Below are positions 45,020-49,134 of a DNA stretch of 49,134 nt, piece by piece. Within the stretch, counting starts at the first letter, position 1, and every line of letters starts with the position of its first letter. Location of the stretch: assembly GCF_000520495.1 (NCBI RefSeq), contig NZ_KI914687.1:25535-74668 (forward strand), written 5' to 3'. This DNA comes from Arthrobacter sp. H14 (GTDB taxonomy: Bacteria > Actinomycetota > Actinomycetes > Actinomycetales > Micrococcaceae). The translations under genes and the position numbers were made by a program. The notes beneath the pieces are model-generated. The model had not been told where the DNA came from and did not search any database. It worked only from the letters and a program-made list of their open reading frames with translations.

Positions 45020-45414
45020 TGGATGGATACTTTTACGCGGTATTGATCGTCGGCTTGTTGTCCACGGTGGTGTGCGTCGCCGGCGGCATCAGGGGAATAG
45101 GCCCCAACGACATCACGATCCTGTCCGTGGCCGCCGTCGAGCTGACCCTGTTGGTGTATCTGGCCGGCTCCATCATCAGTGCCATCGGCGCAGGAGGACC
45201 GTCAGGACCGGCCTGGGAGTTCTGGGGCTATCTCGTGACGGCGCTGGTCATTCCCCTCGCGGCCGTCTATTGGTCCTTGATGGAGCGCAGCCGGTGGAGC
45301 AACTTCGTGCTCGGATCGGTCGGGCTGATCGCCCTGGTCATGACCGCGAGGATGAACCAGATCTGGTACGGGCCGCAGCTGGAGGGCGCGGCGCTTGCCG
45401 CCTGGATTTTCTAG
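45019..45414 (+). CDS. Small four-helix membrane protein, unknown
   Basis: A 131-residue protein that begins in a hydrophobic helix right at the N-terminus and has four predicted transmembrane segments. There is a short Pro/Gly loop (GAGGPSGPAWEFWGY) between helices 2 and 3, and a tail ending WIF. I recognise no named family. The ATG overlaps the truB stop and the next gene starts three bases after its own stop, so it is tightly coupled to both. Similar small membrane proteins are often found after truB in Arthrobacter relatives, but no function follows from that. Confidence 0.8.
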   Translation: MDGYFYAVLIVGLLSTVVCVAGGIRGIGPNDITILSVAAVELTLLVYLAGSIISAIGAGGPSGPAWEFWGYLVTALVIPLAAVYWSLMERSRWSNFVLGSVGLIALVMTARMNQIWYGPQLEGAALAAWIF

Positions 45415-45417
45415 CCG

Positions 45418-45846
45418 ATGGCCACCACGGAGGAAGAAACATTGAAATCATCCCGGTCCAGCGGACCCGGGCGGCTGATCATCGCCGTCTATGCGGTATT
45501 TGCGCTCGCCGCCACCGCACGTGCAGGTTTCCAGATCGCAACAAAGTTCTCTGAAGCGCCGGTGGCCTACAGCCTCTCCGCCTTCGCCGCCGTCGTCTAC
45601 ATCCTGGCTGCAGTATCGCTGGCCAAAGCGGGCCCCCGCTGGTTCTGGACATCGGTGCTGGCCGTCAGCGTCGAAATGGTCGGTGTACTCACGGTCGGCG
45701 CGGTCACTCTGGCGAGCTCTGCGGCCCTGCCCGACGATACGGTCTGGTCAGCCTTCGGCCGGGGATATGGATTCGTTCCGCTGGTATTGCCGATCGTCGG
45801 CTTGTGGTGGCTCTATTACAATCGTTCGGACAGGGAACGCCGATGA
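45418..45846 (+). CDS. Small membrane protein, unknown
   Basis: A 142-residue protein with about 17 polar residues, then four hydrophobic helices and a basic tail (WLYYNRSDRERR). The pattern ARAGFQIATKF ... PVAYSLSAFAAVVYI ... VGRGYGF-like (GRGYGFVPLVLPIVGLWWL) is reminiscent of uncharacterised actinobacterial integral proteins. It starts three bases after the previous gene, and its stop overlaps the acetyltransferase start by four bases. It may form a complex with the preceding small membrane protein. No catalytic residues stand out. Confidence 0.8.
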   Translation: MATTEEETLKSSRSSGPGRLIIAVYAVFALAATARAGFQIATKFSEAPVAYSLSAFAAVVYILAAVSLAKAGPRWFWTSVLAVSVEMVGVLTVGAVTLASSAALPDDTVWSAFGRGYGFVPLVLPIVGLWWLYYNRSDRERR

Positions 45847-46979
45847 AGAGCGACGGTGTGGTCAGACTGCGGAGGCTGCGGGTTGCGGATGCGGAAGCGT
45901 TCGCCGCGCTGTCCAGCGACCCCGAAGCCGTCCAGTGGTCCAATGGCAGTCCGGATTATTCGGCCGCGGACGCGGCGCTGTTCATAGCCGGCGATGCAGA
46001 AAAAGGCTGGGAGAGCGGAAAGACGCTGCGCTGGGCGGTTGCCGATGACGACAGTGATGCACTCCTCGGGACGGTCGCGCTGCACCGGGTGCACGCCGGG
46101 GGAGCGGAACTGGGTATCAAGCTCGCATCCGGCTCCCGGGGCACCGGGGTTGCCCTGCGCGCCGTCGAACTGGTGCTGGATTATGCCTTCAATGAGCGGG
46201 ATCTGTCCGTGGTGCACTGGTACGCCAAAGTGGGGAATTGGGCCAGCCGGAAGCTGGCACACCGGGCAGGGTTTTCGCTGCAGGGAACCGTGCGGTTGCT
46301 GGCGGACGACGGCGATGGCCGCGCCGACTGCTGGATCCTGACCATGACCACATTCGATCACCGGCGGATCAGCGGACCCAGCGGAGAGCCGCAGACGGGC
46401 AACCTGGAGGTGACCGCCGTCGTACCGGAGCTGTCCGACGGCACAGTGGTGCTGCGCCGGCTCGGGGAGCGGGACGTGGCGGCACTTACCGAAAACTGCC
46501 AGGATCCTGCGGCGGTGAAGTGGACGAGTGTTCCGGAGGGTTACACCGAACAGGACGCCCGGGATTACATTTTCACCCATGTGCCTGGGGCCTGGGAGAG
46601 CGGAGAACAGCAGAACTTCGCCATTGCCCGCGCGGAGGACGGCCAATTGCTGGGCACCATTGGCCTTCACCGCTTCCGGCCCGGAACCGCCGAGGTAGGG
46701 ATCAATATGGGGCCGGAATCGCGGGGCAGCGGCGCCGCGGAATGGGCGGCCCGCCTGCTGATCGGGTACGCGCTCGATCAGCTGAATCTGCAGTACCTGC
46801 ACTGGCAGGCAGGTGTTCCCAACTGGGCAAGCCGGAAACTGGCGTGGAAGCTCGGCTTCCGGCACGAGGCGACGATCCGTGGTTACTTCGTCCAGCGGGG
46901 TGTTCCCACCGACGCCTGGATCATGACGCTGGCGGCCGACGATCCCCGAAGTCCCTGCGAACCGTGGATGGGGCCGTAA
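45843..46979 (+). CDS. Tandem GNAT acetyltransferase (two domains)
   Basis: A 378-residue protein made of two RimJ/RimL-type GNAT domains in a row. The repeat is plain: VVRLRRLRVADAEAFAAL and VVLRRLGERDVAALTEN open each half, and NWASRKLA occurs at about residue 132 and again at about 327, a 195-residue offset. Each half also has the acetyl-CoA loop area (GIKLASGSRGTGVALRAVE; GINMGPESRGSGAAEWAAR). A likely role is acetylation of protein N-termini or small amines. One half may be regulatory. The ATG at 45843 overlaps the previous stop. It ends the truB-led operon. Confidence 0.88.
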   Translation: MKSDGVVRLRRLRVADAEAFAALSSDPEAVQWSNGSPDYSAADAALFIAGDAEKGWESGKTLRWAVADDDSDALLGTVALHRVHAGGAELGIKLASGSRGTGVALRAVELVLDYAFNERDLSVVHWYAKVGNWASRKLAHRAGFSLQGTVRLLADDGDGRADCWILTMTTFDHRRISGPSGEPQTGNLEVTAVVPELSDGTVVLRRLGERDVAALTENCQDPAAVKWTSVPEGYTEQDARDYIFTHVPGAWESGEQQNFAIARAEDGQLLGTIGLHRFRPGTAEVGINMGPESRGSGAAEWAARLLIGYALDQLNLQYLHWQAGVPNWASRKLAWKLGFRHEATIRGYFVQRGVPTDAWIMTLAADDPRSPCEPWMGP

Positions 46980-47051
46980 CCGCTTTCCACCCTGCACCGG
47001 CCGTGAGAGTATGGCTTCACCCAGTACTGTCCTTGAGGTGAGGTGTTGAAC

Positions 47052-47825
47052 ATGTCCCAGCCCGGTCCGGACTCCTCCAACGGTCCAGCCAAGGAACAGG
47101 CGGGAAAGCCGGCTGGAGACGAGGGCAGGAACGCTTCTGGTGCTCAGGGCCGCAACCCAGCAGGAGCCCAAGGCAAAGACCCCGCGCCTGGAACGGCGCC
47201 GACCACCAAAATCGGGTCCGGCCCATCCAATACAAGTTCCGTGTCGCCCCGGCCGGCCGACAGTGCTGCGACCAAACCGATACGCACGGATACCGCGACC
47301 GGTGGAAAGCGCGACGCTCCCGATAAGCGGGACGCCCGTGGCAAAACCGGAGCCGATGGGAAGGCAGCCGAAAGCGGCGATGAGAACCGCGGCGATTGGA
47401 AACTGTTCCGGGCCGCCGTCGCGCTGGTGGGACTGCTGCTGTTGGGATTCGGCGTTTTCCAGGTCCTGTTGGGGACAGCGGGGCTGCCCGGGCCGGCGTC
47501 GGAAACCACACCTACTTTGGAAAGCAACTACCGGTACTTCGCCGCGCTGCTCGTGGGTGTCGGAGCAGCATTCCTGACCATCGCGGTGAAATTCGAATGG
47601 GCGAATGTTCTCTGGTTTGTCTGCACCATGGTTTTTATAGGCGGTATCGCCCGGGTGATTTCCTGGGCCCTTTCCGGAACTCCCCACGTCATCATGATCG
47701 TGCTGATGGTCCTCGAACTTGTGGTCCCGCCCGTGCTGGTGGTCTGGCACCGCTGGTTGGTCAAAACGGCGGAGCTCAAGCGCACTTATTCCCACCAGCA
47801 GGGAACCGCGCAGGGCCCGCGTTAA
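47052..47825 (+). CDS. DUF4345-like membrane protein with long disordered N-terminus
   Basis: A 257-residue protein. The first 115 or so residues are polar, rich in Gly, Ala, Lys, Asp and Thr, with no hydrophobic stretch. The remainder has four transmembrane helices with the layout of DUF4345: FGVFQVLLGTAGLPG, then NYRYFAALLVGVGAAFLTIA, then VFIGGIARVISW. The ATG at 47052 is preceded by GAGGTGAGG; a GTG at 47043 sits within that ribosome-binding site and is less likely. The function of the family is unknown. The gene stands alone between the acetyltransferase and ribF. Confidence 0.78.
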   Translation: MSQPGPDSSNGPAKEQAGKPAGDEGRNASGAQGRNPAGAQGKDPAPGTAPTTKIGSGPSNTSSVSPRPADSAATKPIRTDTATGGKRDAPDKRDARGKTGADGKAAESGDENRGDWKLFRAAVALVGLLLLGFGVFQVLLGTAGLPGPASETTPTLESNYRYFAALLVGVGAAFLTIAVKFEWANVLWFVCTMVFIGGIARVISWALSGTPHVIMIVLMVLELVVPPVLVVWHRWLVKTAELKRTYSHQQGTAQGPR

Positions 47826-47846
47826 ATTATCAACGGCACTATCAGC

Positions 47847-47852
47847 CATAAT
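47847..47852 (+). promoter_or_regulatory. Possible -10 of the ribF promoter
   Basis: CATAAT lies 50 bases before the ribF GTG in the 77-bp gap after the DUF4345 gene. No convincing -35 is seen. The gap is too short for an FMN riboswitch and shows none of its motifs. Confidence 0.3.
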
Positions 47853-47902
47853 GTTAAGGACCCGTTCCGGGGCACAACACTGCAGCGCTCGCGAGGAGAT
47901 AC

Positions 47903-48907
47903 GTGCACTACTGGAAAGACCTGGCCGAGGTTCCCGGCGGCTTCGGTCCATCGGTGGTCACCATTGGAAACTTCGACGGCGTGCACCGGGGACACCAGCA
48001 GGTTCTCTCGCAACTGATCACCGCGGCGCAGGAGGACGGATGTGCCGCTGTGGCAGTTACCTTCGAGCCGCATCCGGCCAAGGTGCACAGGCCCGAAAGC
48101 GCGCCGGAGCAGATCATGGGCCTCGAGGACAGGCTGGAAACGCTCGAAGCAACCGGGCTGGATGGCGTTCTGGTGATGCATTACACCCTGGAGTTGGCCG
48201 CAAACACGCCCGAGGAGTTCGTTCGGAAGGTCTTTGTCGATACGCTCGGCGCTTCCAAGGTGTTCGTCGGCCACGATGTCCGCTTCGGCAAAGGCAACAG
48301 TGGGGACCTGGAAACCATGAAGCAGCTGGGGGAGCAGTACGGTTTCAGCGTGGCCGTCATCAACGAATTCGGGTCGGACGTTCCCGGTCCGCACATCGAT
48401 TCCGCCGTAGCGAACGGCAGCAACGCGGTCGACCGCCGGTGTTCATCCACCTGGGTCCGTGAGCTGTTGAACGACGGCGATGTGCAGACCGCGGAGCAGG
48501 TCCTGGGCCGGCCGCACCGGGTCCGCGGCGAAGTGGTCCATGGAGCGGCACGCGGCCGCGCGCTGGGTTTTCCCACCGCGAACCTTGCCCCTGCGGCAAC
48601 CGGGTTCATCCCGGCGGATGGAATTTACGCCGGCTGGATGACGGACGCCGCAGGACGCCGGTGGCCGGCCGCCATTTCCGTGGGCTCGAACCCGACCTTC
48701 GAGGGCGTCTCCCGCCAGGTCGAGGCACACGTCATCGACCGCCCGGAAGAGGCACCGGACGACTTCGATTTATACGGCCAGATGGTAGTCGTCGAATTTG
48801 TTGATCGGCTTCGCGGGATGGTGGCCTACAAGGGGCCGGAGGCGCTGGTCCATCAGATGCGGCTGGACGTGCAGCAGACCCGCGATGTGCTGAAAGCCGC
48901 CGGCTAA
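47903..48907 (+). CDS. ribF: Bifunctional riboflavin kinase/FAD synthetase
   Basis: A 334-residue cytoplasmic enzyme making FMN from riboflavin and then FAD. The N-terminal adenylyltransferase domain has VVTIGNFDGVHRGHQQVL (about residue 18) and the later substrate loop STWVRELLNDGD. The C-terminal riboflavin kinase domain begins near residue 190 with GRALGFPTANLAP and contains GIYAGWM and PTFEG...VEAHVID. The GTG at 47903 has GCGAGGAGA upstream. ribF commonly follows truB in actinobacteria; four extra genes intervene here. Its stop overlaps the stop of the convergent response-regulator gene by two bases. Confidence 0.96.
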   Translation: MHYWKDLAEVPGGFGPSVVTIGNFDGVHRGHQQVLSQLITAAQEDGCAAVAVTFEPHPAKVHRPESAPEQIMGLEDRLETLEATGLDGVLVMHYTLELAANTPEEFVRKVFVDTLGASKVFVGHDVRFGKGNSGDLETMKQLGEQYGFSVAVINEFGSDVPGPHIDSAVANGSNAVDRRCSSTWVRELLNDGDVQTAEQVLGRPHRVRGEVVHGAARGRALGFPTANLAPAATGFIPADGIYAGWMTDAAGRRWPAAISVGSNPTFEGVSRQVEAHVIDRPEEAPDDFDLYGQMVVVEFVDRLRGMVAYKGPEALVHQMRLDVQQTRDVLKAAG

Positions 48908-49134
48908 CGCCCCACTGCCAGATGGACGGCATCAATCAGGGCACCCTTGGGGCTGCCCTTGGGGAGGAAGGCCACAGCTCCTGCGGCTTCCGACTGGGAC
49001 AACCGCTCCTGTCCGGCGTCGACGCTGATCAGCACCACCTTCGCACCCGGCAGCGCCGCCAGGATCTTCTCCGTCGCACTGATTCCGTCCAGCAACGGCA
49101 TATTGACGTCCATGACGACGACGTCGGGCCGCAG
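48904..49134 (-). CDS. Response-regulator receiver protein without output domain (N-terminus beyond window)
   Basis: About 76 C-terminal residues are visible. They hold the phospho-acceptor aspartate in VVVMDVNMPLLDGISATEKIL, the VVLISVDAG strand and the conserved lysine in VAFLPKGSPKGALIDAV. The stop follows directly after the last receiver helix, so no NarL-type DNA-binding domain is present. The pattern fits NarL/CheY-like receivers. It could be a stand-alone phosphorelay protein or a remnant of a longer regulator. The start lies beyond base 49134. Confidence 0.8.
   Translation of the reverse strand: MRPDVVVMDVNMPLLDGISATEKILAALPGAKVVLISVDAGQERLSQSEAAGAVAFLPKGSPKGALIDAVHLAVGR

Noticed and set aside
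47826-47902. An FMN riboswitch before ribF
   Set aside because: The gap is only 77 bp and lacks the conserved RFN helices.
45816-47951. A 711-codon open frame on the minus strand
   Set aside because: It lies antisense to the tandem GNAT, DUF4345 and ribF genes, all of which have clear motifs. Its translation is Arg/His/Gly/Pro-rich without any recognisable fold, as expected of an antisense frame in GC-rich DNA.
1-49134. tRNA, rRNA or CRISPR features
   Set aside because: I saw no cloverleaf-like spacer sequence, no rRNA-like stretches and no regularly spaced repeats; the spacers are short and mostly explained by promoters, operators and terminators.

Overview
The window is a GC-rich, densely packed chromosomal segment of an actinobacterium, most likely an Arthrobacter-type member of the Micrococcaceae. 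Pointers are the short NusA, the long Gly/Pro-rich IF2 N-terminus, the DUF222/HNH gene, frequent GTG/TTG starts, stop-start overlaps (ATGA/GTGA), the LytS/LytTR-linked acetate-type symporters, and a leucine-degradation cluster arranged like M. tuberculosis Rv2495c-Rv2506. There is no rRNA, tRNA, CRISPR array, prophage or insertion sequence. It reads as ordinary core chromosome with a few accessory inserts.

Left part (1-10.8 kb): two sodium:solute symporter modules, each with a small DUF485-type partner gene, flank a LytS-like sensor kinase and LytTR response regulator. The left symporter is cut by the window edge. A CRP/GlxR-like palindrome lies between the divergent units. Next come a DUF222/HNH nuclease gene, a pair of small membrane proteins (one DUF4383), alanine dehydrogenase and an Lrp-family regulator.

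Centre-left (10.9-23.1 kb): a branched-chain amino acid catabolic region. It holds 2-oxoacid dehydrogenase E1 alpha, E1 beta and E2, then a TetR regulator divergent from a seven-gene run: acyl-CoA carboxylase beta and alpha (methylcrotonyl-CoA type), acyl-CoA dehydrogenase, CoA-transferase A and B, MaoC hydratase and a CitE-like lyase. Together these can take leucine-derived isovaleryl-CoA to acetyl-CoA and acetoacetate. The last two genes replace the usual enoyl-CoA hydratase and HMG-CoA lyase. A -35/-10 promoter overlapped by CTAAC/GTTAG repeats precedes the carboxylase genes.

Centre (23.1-35.4 kb): MEP isoprenoid genes dxr and ispG surround a site-2 protease and a YciI-like protein. Then follow a DUF4081/GNAT acetyltransferase, an ABC transporter operon with its own TetR and a palindromic operator, proS, a TSUP permease, and a DUF4439 protein overlapping an APH(6)/hydroxyurea-kinase-family gene.

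Right part (35.4-49.1 kb): the translation-factor string rimP-nusA-ylxR-infB-rbfA ... truB ... ribF. It is interrupted after rbfA by a strong terminator and a TetR / medium-chain dehydrogenase / DUF4389 module with two copies of a perfect palindrome, and after truB by small membrane proteins, a tandem-GNAT protein and a DUF4345 protein. The window ends in a response-regulator gene, cut at its N-terminus, that has no output domain after the receiver.

I found no clearly undescribed system. The most interesting signals are the non-canonical (R)-HMG-CoA-type leucine module with its promoter architecture, three CRP/GlxR-like sites placed at three divergent catabolic promoters, the double-palindrome TetR module inserted in the infB operon, and a perfect 12-bp hairpin without a T-tract between infB and rbfA.
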